Source of the DNA: Hymenobacter monticola
GTDB lineage: Bacteria; Bacteroidota; Bacteroidia; Cytophagales; Hymenobacteraceae
Direction of reading: 5' to 3'
Length of the DNA stretch: 64,000 bases
NCBI RefSeq assembly: GCF_022811645.1
Contig: NZ_CP094534.1
Coordinates: 5,456,001 to 5,520,000 of the forward strand
Part shown: positions 25,145 through 33,576 of the stretch, piece after piece
How positions within the stretch are numbered: the stretch's first letter is position 1
Layout of the letters: the number at the start of each line of letters is the position of its first letter
Program-made: the position numbers and the translations under genes
The notes under the pieces: generated by a model
The model's input: the letters and a program-made list of their open reading frames with translations, nothing else
Told to the model about the DNA's origin: nothing
Database searches by the model: none

Positions 25145-26269
25145 ATGGAAAACGAAAACCCCGACCTGACCTCCCCTACCCCAGCCGCCGACGCCACCGG
25201 CAGTACCTCCGCCACGTCTCAGCCAATCGACGCTGCCACTCCTGAAACACCCGCCGCAACTGAAGCCCATCTAGCTATGGAAGCCACTGTGACCCCGGAA
25301 AACACCTTTGGCCCGCGCACCGATTTTGCCCGCCTCACGGCTCAAACCGAGGCCATCAAGGCGGAAATTGGCAAAATCATTGTGGGCCAGCAGGACCTGC
25401 TGGAACTGCTGCTCACCGCCATTCTGGCCGATGGGCACGTGCTGCTCGAAGGCGTGCCCGGCGTCGCCAAAACGCTCATGGCCAAGCTACTGGCCCGCAC
25501 ACTGGAAGTACCGTTCAGCCGCATCCAGTTCACGCCCGACCTGATGCCGAGCGACGTGCTGGGCACCTCGGTGTTCCGGCAAAACAAGTCCGATTTCGAG
25601 TTTCGGCCCGGTCCTATTTTCGCCAGCGTGGTGCTGATTGACGAAATTAACCGCGCGCCGGCCAAAACCCAATCGGCGCTGTTTGAGGTGATGGAGGAGC
25701 GCACCGTGACGCAGGACGGCACCACCTACGGCATGCCGGAGCCCTTTCTGGTGCTGGCCACCCAAAACCCCGTGGAGCAGGAAGGCACCTACCGCCTGCC
25801 CGAGGCTCAGCTCGACCGTTTCCTGTTTAAGCTGCACGTGGGCTACCCCTCGCTGGCCGAGGAGGTGCAGATTTTGCAGGGGCATCACGCCGGCTTCGGC
25901 GGCACCAACCTGGAGGCCGTGCAGCCCATCCTCAGCGCCGCTGACCTGGCCGCTCTGCGCCAACAAGTGCGCCAACAGCGCGTGGAAGCCAACATTCTGG
26001 AATACATCGCCAAGCTGGTGGGCCAGACGCGGGCGCACAAGTCGCTGTACCTGGGCGCCTCGCCCCGCGCCTCGCTGGCCCTGTTGAACGGCGCCAAAGC
26101 CCTGGCCGCCCTGCGCGGCCGCGACTTCGTGACCCCCGAAGACGTGCAGTTTCTGGCCCCCAGCGTGCTGCGCCATCGCATTATGCTCACGCCCGAGCGC
26201 GAGATGGAAGGCGGCACGCCGGATGATGTGGTGAAGCAGATTATGCAGCAGATTGAGGTGCCGCGCTAA
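25145..26269 (+). CDS. MoxR family AAA+ ATPase
   Basis: 374 residues. The first ~55 are low-complexity (Thr/Ala/Pro), so the true folded start may be near MEATVTPENTFGPRTDF. Walker A GVPGVAKT is at 103-110, Walker B VVLIDE ends at D166-E167, sensor 1 is VLATQNPVEQEGTYRLPEAQ and the C-terminal lid contains GASPRASLALLNGAKALA. MoxR ATPases act as chaperones for metalloenzyme or envelope complexes, usually with a DUF58 partner. Here the partner lies after an inserted NADAR gene. It is cytosolic. Confidence 0.95.
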   Translation: MENENPDLTSPTPAADATGSTSATSQPIDAATPETPAATEAHLAMEATVTPENTFGPRTDFARLTAQTEAIKAEIGKIIVGQQDLLELLLTAILADGHVLLEGVPGVAKTLMAKLLARTLEVPFSRIQFTPDLMPSDVLGTSVFRQNKSDFEFRPGPIFASVVLIDEINRAPAKTQSALFEVMEERTVTQDGTTYGMPEPFLVLATQNPVEQEGTYRLPEAQLDRFLFKLHVGYPSLAEEVQILQGHHAGFGGTNLEAVQPILSAADLAALRQQVRQQRVEANILEYIAKLVGQTRAHKSLYLGASPRASLALLNGAKALAALRGRDFVTPEDVQFLAPSVLRHRIMLTPEREMEGGTPDDVVKQIMQQIEVPR

Positions 26270-26280
26270 GATGGAAAGAG

Positions 26281-26378
26281 GTAGAGACGCGACACTTCGC
26301 GTCTCGGCGTTGAACGATTCATTGCCTCCTAATCAAACAACATCAGCAACGACGAGACGCGAGGTGTCGCGTCTCTAC
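26281..26378. repeat. paired REP-like palindromes between moxR and the NADAR gene
   Basis: A 26-base arm at 26281-26306 is the reverse complement of 26353-26378 with one mismatch. Each arm is itself a hairpin (GAGACGCGA, 4-nt loop, TCGCGTCTC). The 46-base spacer is AT-richer. This resembles a BIME/REP pair or a small MITE. It fills almost all of the 122-base intergenic gap. Confidence 0.85.
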
Positions 26379-26391
26379 ATCTACCGACTAC

Positions 26392-26943
26392 ATGACCTAC
26401 TCCACCGCTTGGCTTCTCGGCCAGCTGGCCCAAGATGCCCGCGTCAAGTACCTGTTTTTCTGGGGGCACCAGCCCAGCAAGGACGGCGTCATTACCAAGT
26501 CCTGTTTGAGTCAGTGGTGGGTAGCCGATTTTAAGATTGATAACCTTACCTACCGCTCCACCGAGCACTGGATGATGGCCGAAAAGGCGCGGTTATTTGG
26601 CGATGAAGCCACGTTGGCCCGCATTCTGGAAGCCAAAAGCCCGGCCGAGGCCAAGAAGCTGGGGCGTGAAATTGGCGGCTTCGTGCCCGAGGTGTGGGAA
26701 ACGCACAAGTACGAGATTGTGAAAACCGGCAACCTGCATAAATTCAGTCAGAACCGTGAGCTGCTAAAGTTTCTGCTTTCCACTAATGACCGAGTGCTGG
26801 TGGAGGCCAGCCCGGTGGATACCATTTGGGGCATTGGCTTGGCGGCCGACTCGCCCGATGCCGAAAACCCAGCCCGCTGGCAGGGGCCTAACTTGCTGGG
26901 CTTTGCCTTGATGGAAGTCCGCAACCAACTGCGTAACGCATGA
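26392..26943 (+). CDS. NADAR family protein (YbiA-like)
   Basis: 183 residues from ATG 26392. NADAR-family pattern: FFWGHQPSKDG, CLSQWWVADFKIDNLTYRST, EHWMMAEKARLFGD, VWETHKYEIVKTGNLHKF and DTIWGIGLAADS. Family members hydrolyse N-glycosidic bonds in riboflavin intermediates (YbiA/COG3236), and some remove ADP-ribose from guanine in DNA. Which applies here is unknown. The gene sits between moxR and the DUF58 gene and its stop overlaps the DUF58 start (ATGA). That is an unusual place and may reflect insertion together with the preceding REP-like repeat. Confidence 0.9.
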   Translation: MTYSTAWLLGQLAQDARVKYLFFWGHQPSKDGVITKSCLSQWWVADFKIDNLTYRSTEHWMMAEKARLFGDEATLARILEAKSPAEAKKLGREIGGFVPEVWETHKYEIVKTGNLHKFSQNRELLKFLLSTNDRVLVEASPVDTIWGIGLAADSPDAENPARWQGPNLLGFALMEVRNQLRNA

Positions 26944-28289
26944 GCTTTTTCCTGACCCGGCGCTTTTTTCTGCTCGTGGCCGCGCTGGCCGTGGGCTTCG
27001 TGGTGGCTTTTTTTCTGCCGTGGCTGCTGGGGCCGATGCAGATTGTGCTGGGCATGTTCGGGGTGCTGGTACTGCTGGATGCGCTGCTGCTCTACGCGCC
27101 TTCGAAGAACAAGACCGTGCCCGTGTTCGGGCGGCGCGTGATGGGCGACAAGCTGGCCAACGGCTCGGACAACGACGTGCAGATTTATCTCGAAAACCGC
27201 TACCGCTTCCCCATTCGCACCGAAACGATTGACGAGATTCCGCACCAGTTTCAGCGGCGCGACGTGCTGTTTCGGGTGGCGGTGGCGCCGGGCGAAACCC
27301 AGATTATCAACTACCAATTGCGCCCCACCAAGCGCGGCGAGTACGAGTTTGGGGCCCTGAACATCTACGCGGCCTCGCCGCTGGGGCTGGTGCGGCGGCG
27401 CTTCCGCTACGAGCAGGGTCGCACGGTACCGGTGTACCCCTCGTTTCTGCAGATGCGGCAATACGAGCTGCTGGCCATTCACAACCGCCTCACCGAAGCG
27501 GGCGTGAAGCGCATCCGGCGCGTGGGCCACAGCATGGAGTTCGAGCAAATCCGGCCCTACGTGCCCGGCGACGACCCGCGCAGCATCAACTGGAAAGCCA
27601 CCGCCCGCCGGGCCAGCACCGGCGCGGCCGACGCGCTGGTGGTGAACCACTTCCAGGACGAGCGCGCCCAGCAGGTGTACTGCCTCATCGACAAAGGCCG
27701 GGTGATGCGCATGCCCTTCGACGGGCTGAGCCTGCTCGATTACGCCATCAACGCCACGTTGGTGGTGAGCAACATTGCCCTGCTCAAGCACGATAAGGCC
27801 GGCCTGCTCACCTTCTCAAACCGCCCCGGCGCCACCCTGGCCGCCGACCGCCGCCCCGGCCACCTGCTCAAGCTGCTCGAAATCCTGTACCGCCAGAAAA
27901 CCAAGTACCTCGAAACCGATTTTGAGCTGCTTTACTCCACGGTACGCGCCCGGGTAAAGCAGCGCAGCCTGCTCATCCTGTTCACCAACTTCGAAACGCT
28001 GCACGGCATGCAGCGGCAGCTGCCCTACCTGCGGCGCATGGCCAAAGACCACCTGCTGCTGGTCATTTTCTTCGAAAATACCGAGCTGCGCGAATACCTC
28101 GACGCGCCAGCGGAAACGACGGAGGACGTGTACAACCAAACCATCGCGGAGAAATTTGCGCAGGAAAAGCGCCAAATTGTGCTGGAATTGCAGCGCTACG
28201 GCATTTATTCGCTGCTGACCGCGCCGAAGGATTTGACGGTGAATACCATTAATAAGTATCTGGAGTTCAAGTCGCGCGGCCTGATATAG
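26940..28289 (+). CDS. DUF58 domain-containing protein, MoxR partner
   Basis: 449 residues. Two N-terminal membrane helices (about 5-50: FLLVAALAVGFVVAFFLPWL, then IVLGMFGVLVLLDALLLYAP) precede a beta-rich region and the DUF58 signature VPGDDPRSINWKATARR. A VWA-like C-terminal half follows (VYCLIDKGRVM ... LLILFTNFE). DUF58 proteins work with MoxR ATPases encoded next to them. Translation is probably coupled to NADAR. Confidence 0.93.
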   Translation: MSFFLTRRFFLLVAALAVGFVVAFFLPWLLGPMQIVLGMFGVLVLLDALLLYAPSKNKTVPVFGRRVMGDKLANGSDNDVQIYLENRYRFPIRTETIDEIPHQFQRRDVLFRVAVAPGETQIINYQLRPTKRGEYEFGALNIYAASPLGLVRRRFRYEQGRTVPVYPSFLQMRQYELLAIHNRLTEAGVKRIRRVGHSMEFEQIRPYVPGDDPRSINWKATARRASTGAADALVVNHFQDERAQQVYCLIDKGRVMRMPFDGLSLLDYAINATLVVSNIALLKHDKAGLLTFSNRPGATLAADRRPGHLLKLLEILYRQKTKYLETDFELLYSTVRARVKQRSLLILFTNFETLHGMQRQLPYLRRMAKDHLLLVIFFENTELREYLDAPAETTEDVYNQTIAEKFAQEKRQIVLELQRYGIYSLLTAPKDLTVNTINKYLEFKSRGLI

Positions 28290-28291
28290 AC

Positions 28292-28327
28292 CACGGATTC
28301 GCTCGGATTTTTCGGACTTCACGGATT
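28292..28327. repeat. short degenerate CGGATT tandem repeat
   Basis: Four imperfect units around CACGGATT recur every 9-10 bases just after the DUF58 stop. The 87-base gap holds no gene and no convincing terminator. Confidence 0.5.
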
Positions 28328-28376
28328 TTGTGGACGCGTATTTGTAATCTGCGGCCAGAAAAATCTTTAGCTATAC

Positions 28377-30449
28377 ATGATACAGAAGGCCAATAGATTG
28401 AAAAAAATGCGCCTTTGGTTGCTGATGTTTCTTGTGCTGGCGGTGCGGCAGAGGCTAGGTCAGTCAGCATCGGCGCTGTTGCCTGTACCCGCCGAAATGC
28501 GCTGGGGCCAGGGCCGCCTGAGTCTCAAAACCGCCCTGAGGCCCGGCATGCCATCTACTACCCACCCTTCCGTGATAGATGCGGTGGCACGCACGCTGGC
28601 TCGGCTCCAACCTGAAAAAACCACGGGCTCGGCGGTGCTGCAAATCCGCTACGGGCGCGTGGGCCAGCCGGAGAAGTTCGACGAGGAGCGGTACTCGCTG
28701 CGCGTGACGCCGATGGGTGTGACCATTGACGCCCCCACCAGCCTGGGCGTGCTGCGGGCGCTGGCCACGCTGGAGCAGTTGCCCATCACCGAAAAAAAGC
28801 AGCGCTACCTGCCCGAAGTAGATATTCAGGACCAGCCGCGCTTTGCCTGGCGCGGGCTGCTGATTGACGCCGCCCGGCACTTCATGCCAGTGACCGTCAT
28901 CAAGCGCAATATCGACGGCATGGCCGCCGTGAAGCTGAACGTGCTGCACTGGCACCTGACCGACGACCAAGGCTTTCGCATTGAAAGCAAGGTGTTCCCG
29001 CGCCTGCACACCGTAGGCAGCACCGACGGGCTGTTTTACACCCAGGCCGAGGTACGCGAAGTGCTGGCTTACGCGGCGGCGCGCGGCATTCGGGTGGTGC
29101 CGGAGTTCGACATGCCCAGCCACACCACCAGTTGGATAGTGGCCTACCCGCGCCTGAAATCCAACGATTCGACCTACGCGCCCTACACGCTGTGGCGCAC
29201 CACCAACGTGGCCATCGACCCCACGCGCGAAACCACTTACACCTTTATCGACTCCCTGTTTACGGAGATGACGGCGCTGTTTCCGGACCCGTATTTCCAC
29301 GCCGGGGGCGACGAAAACGACGGGCGCAACTGGCGCCGCACCCCGCGCATCGTGGCGTATATGAAGGCCAACAAGATGGTGAAGGCCGACGGCAAAACCG
29401 TGGACAAGCACCAACTGCAAACCTATTTCAACCGCCGCGTGCTGGCGCTGCTGCAAAAGCGCGGTAAGCGGATGATAGGCTGGGATGAGATTCTGGGGCC
29501 GGACCTGCCCAAGGAAACCGTTATTCAAAGCTGGCGCGGCAAAAAGGGCTTGGTGGACGCCGCCAAGCTGGGCCACCCCGTGCTGCTGTCGAACGGCTAC
29601 TACCTCGACCTGAACAACACCGCCGCCAGCTCTTACCTCACCGACCCGCTGCCACCCGATTCGCCCCTGACGCCCGCCGAGCGCAAGCTCGTGCTAGGGG
29701 GTGAGGCCGCCATGTGGGCTGAGTTTGCCGATTCGGTAGTGCTGGATTCGCGTATCTGGCCGCGCGCCGCGGCGGTGGCCGAGCGGTTGTGGTCGCCGCA
29801 GGCCAGCACCCAAAGCATGGCCGATTTCTACCGCCGTCTGCCCACCGTTTCGGCCGAACTGGAAACGCTGGGCCTGCGCCACCGCATCGCGCCGGAGCTG
29901 TTGCTCAAGCAACTGGCGGGCAGCGCTAACGTGGCGCCCCTGCGCACGCTGGCCGAGGTGCTGGAGCCGGTGAAGGAATACAAGCGGCATTTTCAGGGTT
30001 TCAACTACACCACCGCCACCCCACTCAACCGGCTGGTGGACGCCGCCCCGGCCGAATCGGAAGTGGCCCGGCGCTTCGGCGTGCTCGTGGATAGCGTGGT
30101 GGCGGGCGGCGCTACGGCGGCGGGCCGCACGGCCGCCTCCCAGCGCCAAATGGCCGAGCTGCGGACTCAGCTGCGCACCTGGCAGGCCAACGACGTGCTG
30201 CTGCAACCACAGTTCCTGCTGAACCCGTCGCTGCGCGAGTACGCCCCGCTTTCGACCAACCTGGCAGCTGTGTCCAGGCTGCTGCTGGAGCGGCTCACGC
30301 AGCTGCAGGCCGGGCAAGCACCATCGGCGGCATGGCTGGCTGCGGCTAAAGCCACCTTGGAGGCGGCCCAAGCGCCCGCCGGCCAGGCCGAGCTGGCCGT
30401 GGTAAAAGCTGCGCGCAAGCTGGCCACCGCCAGCGCCTCTGCTCCGTGA
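28377..30449 (+). CDS. beta-N-acetylhexosaminidase, GH20 family
   Basis: 690 residues from ATG 28377; ATG 28407 is an equally reasonable start just before the signal peptide (MRLWLLMFLVLAVRQRLGQ). A GH20b-type N-terminal domain (to about 150) is followed by the catalytic barrel: DIQDQPRFAWRGLLIDAARH, LNVLHWHLTDDQGFRIES, VVPEFDMPSHT and the catalytic pair D312-E313 in HAGGDEN. Substrate-assisted catalysis removes terminal GlcNAc or GalNAc. The last ~150 residues are a helical extension. It is exported, probably periplasmic or outer-membrane associated, and could act on chitin oligomers or peptidoglycan fragments (inference). The stop overlaps the next start. Confidence 0.95.
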   Translation: MIQKANRLKKMRLWLLMFLVLAVRQRLGQSASALLPVPAEMRWGQGRLSLKTALRPGMPSTTHPSVIDAVARTLARLQPEKTTGSAVLQIRYGRVGQPEKFDEERYSLRVTPMGVTIDAPTSLGVLRALATLEQLPITEKKQRYLPEVDIQDQPRFAWRGLLIDAARHFMPVTVIKRNIDGMAAVKLNVLHWHLTDDQGFRIESKVFPRLHTVGSTDGLFYTQAEVREVLAYAAARGIRVVPEFDMPSHTTSWIVAYPRLKSNDSTYAPYTLWRTTNVAIDPTRETTYTFIDSLFTEMTALFPDPYFHAGGDENDGRNWRRTPRIVAYMKANKMVKADGKTVDKHQLQTYFNRRVLALLQKRGKRMIGWDEILGPDLPKETVIQSWRGKKGLVDAAKLGHPVLLSNGYYLDLNNTAASSYLTDPLPPDSPLTPAERKLVLGGEAAMWAEFADSVVLDSRIWPRAAAVAERLWSPQASTQSMADFYRRLPTVSAELETLGLRHRIAPELLLKQLAGSANVAPLRTLAEVLEPVKEYKRHFQGFNYTTATPLNRLVDAAPAESEVARRFGVLVDSVVAGGATAAGRTAASQRQMAELRTQLRTWQANDVLLQPQFLLNPSLREYAPLSTNLAAVSRLLLERLTQLQAGQAPSAAWLAAAKATLEAAQAPAGQAELAVVKAARKLATASASAP

Positions 30450-31936
30450 TGCCAAGCTTAGAAACCCTAAAGCAAGCGCGCCTCAAACTTCTGCTGCGGC
30501 TAGGGCTGCGGCTAGGGCTGCTGCTGGCGCTGGCCCCTTTTCTGCTGCTCACGGCGTTCAACCAGCCGTTTTTCGATGATTTCCGGGATGCCTACTGGAC
30601 GCGGCAGCATGGCATGGCCGGCGTGCAAAGCTGGCTTTACCTTACCTGGACGGGACGCTACACGTCCACCGTATTTATGACTTGGCTCAACCCGGTTACC
30701 TACGGCTGGTTGGGCGGGGTGAAACCGATTACGGCCGGGCTGTTTATAGTGCAGTGGCTGAGCATTGCGCATCTCATTCGGGCGCTTTTTCATTCGGCGT
30801 TGCGGGTGGCCTGCTCCCGGGGGACGGCGTTTTGGGCGGCGGGGCTGCTGCTGGCGCTGTTTTGCAGTGCCGCGCCCGCGCCGTTTTCGTTCCTCTACTG
30901 GTTTTGCGGCGCGGTGGCTTACCAGGTGCCCATCATTGGCTTGCTGAACTTCACGGCCCTGGCTTTGCGCGTGGGCTGGGGCCGGCCGGCGCGGCCGTGG
31001 CGCACGGCGGCCTGGGCCTGCGTGTGGCTGGTATTGGCGCTGGTGGGCAACGAACTGACGCTGGTGCAGGCCCTGCCGGTGTTGGCGTTGCTGGGCTACT
31101 GCCTGCCTGCCACGGCGCGGCCCCAGCTCTGGCTGTGGCTGGCGGTGGGCGGCGCGGCTACGTTGGCCGCCGTGGTGGCGCCCGGCAACTGGGCCCGCGT
31201 GGTGGCCATGGCCCCGCCCACCGACTCGCTGCACACTTACCGGTGGCTGGTGCTGGGGCCCCGGGCGGCGTATTCACTCGCCCTTTTTCTCATTAAGCCC
31301 CAAATTTTGCTGAGCTTGTTGGCTGCGGCCGGCGCCGGCTGGTGGGCAGGCGGCTGGCACCGACGGACGGGCGGCCCAGTCGTTTCGGTGAACCGGAGGC
31401 AGTGGTGGGGGATAATTATTGCATTTGGAGCGATGCATTTTGCTGGTTTCTTACTGTTTCGATACATCATCGTGGGGGCGCCACTCATGCGCGCACAGAA
31501 TGAGATTCTGCTGGTAATGCTCATTTCAACTGCCCTCCTGACGTGGTTGGCGGCGCAGCAAGCTGATGCTTCCTTGGTGGGCAGGTTCCAGTGGTTCCGC
31601 TCCGGTTGGTTGCCCACTTTGTTGCTTACTGGCGTTTTTCTGACCGGCCACGTGCCCGAAGCCTGGCGCGAACTGCTCACCAGCGCCGCTTCCTTTGATG
31701 CCCAGATGCAGGCCCGTTATGCGGTACTGCGCGCCGCCCACCGCGACGGGCAGCCAACCGTGACGCTGCCGCCCCTGCGCCTGCCCTATGGCCGCGTGCT
31801 GATTCCGTTGCGCCAGTTCAACAATGATATCGAGTTTGACATTGACCTTACGCCCGGTTGCGAAGGCAACATTAATGGCGTGATGGAGCGATATTTTGAA
31901 GTGTCGGATGTGTGCTGCGAGGGGAGAAGCGAATAG
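30449..31936 (+). CDS. polytopic membrane protein, DUF6056-like
   Basis: 495 residues from ATG 30449, in a TGATG overlap with the GH20 gene. There are about ten hydrophobic segments, starting LLRLGLRLGLLLALAPFLLL. The first loop NQPFFDDFRDAYWTRQHG carries the Asp-Asp pair typical of GT-C-like lipid-linked glycosyltransferases and of DUF6056 proteins. The C-terminal part (PPLRLPYGRVLIPLRQFNNDI) is extracytoplasmic. I infer a membrane sugar-transfer or polymer-related role but cannot prove it. It may be co-translated with the hexosaminidase. Confidence 0.65.
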   Translation: MPSLETLKQARLKLLLRLGLRLGLLLALAPFLLLTAFNQPFFDDFRDAYWTRQHGMAGVQSWLYLTWTGRYTSTVFMTWLNPVTYGWLGGVKPITAGLFIVQWLSIAHLIRALFHSALRVACSRGTAFWAAGLLLALFCSAAPAPFSFLYWFCGAVAYQVPIIGLLNFTALALRVGWGRPARPWRTAAWACVWLVLALVGNELTLVQALPVLALLGYCLPATARPQLWLWLAVGGAATLAAVVAPGNWARVVAMAPPTDSLHTYRWLVLGPRAAYSLALFLIKPQILLSLLAAAGAGWWAGGWHRRTGGPVVSVNRRQWWGIIIAFGAMHFAGFLLFRYIIVGAPLMRAQNEILLVMLISTALLTWLAAQQADASLVGRFQWFRSGWLPTLLLTGVFLTGHVPEAWRELLTSAASFDAQMQARYAVLRAAHRDGQPTVTLPPLRLPYGRVLIPLRQFNNDIEFDIDLTPGCEGNINGVMERYFEVSDVCCEGRSE

Positions 31937-31949
31937 TGTGAAATGGGCC

Positions 31950-32034
31950 GTCATGCCGAGCGTATCCGAGGCATCTTGCTGAGGGAAACTGCTTAATGCT
32001 ACACGCGCCATGCCTCGGCTACGCTCGGCACAAC
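31950..32034. repeat. imperfect intergenic palindrome (Hymenobacter-type repeat)
   Basis: The 25-base arms at 31950-31974 and 32010-32034 pair at 22 of 25 positions around a 35-base loop; the core is TGCCGAGCGTA. It lies between the membrane-protein gene and the exonuclease gene. I recognise the GTCATGCCGAGCG core as a dispersed element in Hymenobacter-type genomes. It may also act as a terminator. Confidence 0.75.
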
Positions 32035-32066
32035 GGGCTGTATTTTTCGCATCCCCCGCGCCCGCC

Positions 32067-32074
32067 TATCTTTC
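32067..32074 (+). promoter_or_regulatory. candidate -7 element TATCTTTC, 4 nt before the exonuclease start
   Basis: Near match to TAnnTTTG, with a T-rich TTTTTCG about 17 nt upstream. Its closeness to ATG 32079 would make the mRNA leaderless or nearly so. Confidence 0.3.
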
Positions 32075-32078
32075 CACC

Positions 32079-32699
32079 ATGAAAACCGCCATCACTCAAG
32101 CCCTGGCCAACCTTAATTTCACGGCCATTGACTTTGAAACCGCCAACGAGCAGCGGGCCAGCGCCTGCGCCGTGGGCGTGGTGCGGGTGCGCGGCGGTCA
32201 GATTGTCGACACTTATCAAACCCTGCTGCGCCCCCGCGTGCTGCGTGTGGACTGGCGCAACTACCAGGTGCACGGCATTGCCGAGGAGCGGCTACACAAC
32301 GCGCCCACGATGGCCGACGTGTGGCACGAGCTGCTGCCCTACCTGCACGAGCAGCCCGTGGCAGCCCACAACTCGGCCTTTGACGTGAGCGTGCTAGAAT
32401 ACACGCTGCGCGACTTCGGCCTGCCCATTCCGGCCTTCCACAGCTTGTGCTCGGTGAAGCTGGCCAAGGTGTGCTGGCCCTACCTGGAGCGCCACAAGCT
32501 CGACCACGTGGCGGGCCATTTCGGTATCGCCCTCAACCACCACGACGCGCTGTCGGACGCGCGGGCCTGCGCCGAAATCACGGTGCGGGCGTTTCAATCG
32601 GGCACGGCGCTGCCGCTGTGCTACAAGCAGCGCGAGCTCACGGCCGGGCTGGCGGCACGGGCGGCAAAGATGACGGCCCGGGTTGGCGCGAGCATTTAA
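32079..32699 (+). CDS. DEDDh 3'-5' exonuclease (DNA polymerase III epsilon-like)
   Basis: 206 residues from ATG 32079. Exo I is D18-F-E20 in AIDFETAN, Exo II is AHNSAFDVSVL, and Exo III has the His-Asp pair in HHDALSDARACAEI. All four acidic residues and the histidine are present, so the fold should be active on DNA or RNA 3' ends with divalent metal. As a short stand-alone protein it may be proofreading-like, repair-related or an RNase. The next gene follows within 10 bases. Confidence 0.92.
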   Translation: MKTAITQALANLNFTAIDFETANEQRASACAVGVVRVRGGQIVDTYQTLLRPRVLRVDWRNYQVHGIAEERLHNAPTMADVWHELLPYLHEQPVAAHNSAFDVSVLEYTLRDFGLPIPAFHSLCSVKLAKVCWPYLERHKLDHVAGHFGIALNHHDALSDARACAEITVRAFQSGTALPLCYKQRELTAGLAARAAKMTARVGASI

Positions 32700-32709
32700 C
32701 TTTTTTGCC

Positions 32710-33576
32710 ATGCGAACCCGCCTCCGTTTTGCTTGCGGAACGAGCCTGCTCCTGGCCGCCACCTGCTGGGCGGGCTGCCAATCTTCTAAGACAGAAGAGC
32801 ACGCGACGTCCAACGCGGCCGAAAAAGCTATGCCGGCCAACACATTGGCCCAGCAAATGCTGCCGCTCTTGCGCGGGGCGTGGGTAAAGGCCGATTATTT
32901 GAAGGAAGTGCAGCTGTCGAAGTCGCCGCGAAAGGCTTTTGACTTGGCGGGCCCAGTCTCCGAAATGCTCATCAATCCGGCCCGATTGAGCGGCGACAGC
33001 TTGGTGGCAAGTCTTGGCCTGGGCAACCACGAGGGCAGCAGCATGACGGTGTATTTCCGGCCAGGGCTGCATGCCAATGCCCTGCCTACCAATTACCGTG
33101 ATTACGATGCACCGGGAAGTTTTGCGGAGCTAAGCTACCGGACGACGGTCCGTGACACCGCTCTGGTGTTGACTACCTATAACAAGAGCCGCCGGGTTCT
33201 TGCCCAAACGAGCTACCAACGCATCCCTGGTGCCAGCCTGACGGATTTGGTGTCTTTAAACCGGGCCGTTCGGCATTTGCTTTTCACGGGCCGCTACGTG
33301 GGCACTGATTCTCTGGGCCGCTCTACACGGCTGGAATTCAACGACAATGGGCGCGTGAAAGGCCTTAAAGGCTTCCGCACTTACGATGTCACCACCGATT
33401 TTATTGGGGGAGTCGACCTCGATAACCTGGTGTTGGATTTGGACTCGGAACACCGGCGCGAAATGAGCTACGGCCACAGCCACGACACCCTGCGCCTATA
33501 CGCGGCCCGCTGGGTGGAAGAGGAAGTCCCAACCTTAGTCCAGGGCCGGCTGCTATTCACGTTGGTTCGACGCTAA
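32710..33576 (+). CDS. hypothetical lipoprotein
   Basis: 288 residues from ATG 32710 (an upstream in-frame GTG is less likely). The lipoprotein signal ends in CWAGC. The mature part is a predicted beta-rich soluble domain (SYRTTVRDTALVLTTYNKS, ARWVEEEVPTLVQGRLLF) with no motif I recognise. Its stop codon region overlaps the convergent minus-strand gene by four bases (CTAA shared by TAG and TAA), so no terminator separates the two. Confidence 0.7.
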   Translation: MRTRLRFACGTSLLLAATCWAGCQSSKTEEHATSNAAEKAMPANTLAQQMLPLLRGAWVKADYLKEVQLSKSPRKAFDLAGPVSEMLINPARLSGDSLVASLGLGNHEGSSMTVYFRPGLHANALPTNYRDYDAPGSFAELSYRTTVRDTALVLTTYNKSRRVLAQTSYQRIPGASLTDLVSLNRAVRHLLFTGRYVGTDSLGRSTRLEFNDNGRVKGLKGFRTYDVTTDFIGGVDLDNLVLDLDSEHRREMSYGHSHDTLRLYAARWVEEEVPTLVQGRLLFTLVRR

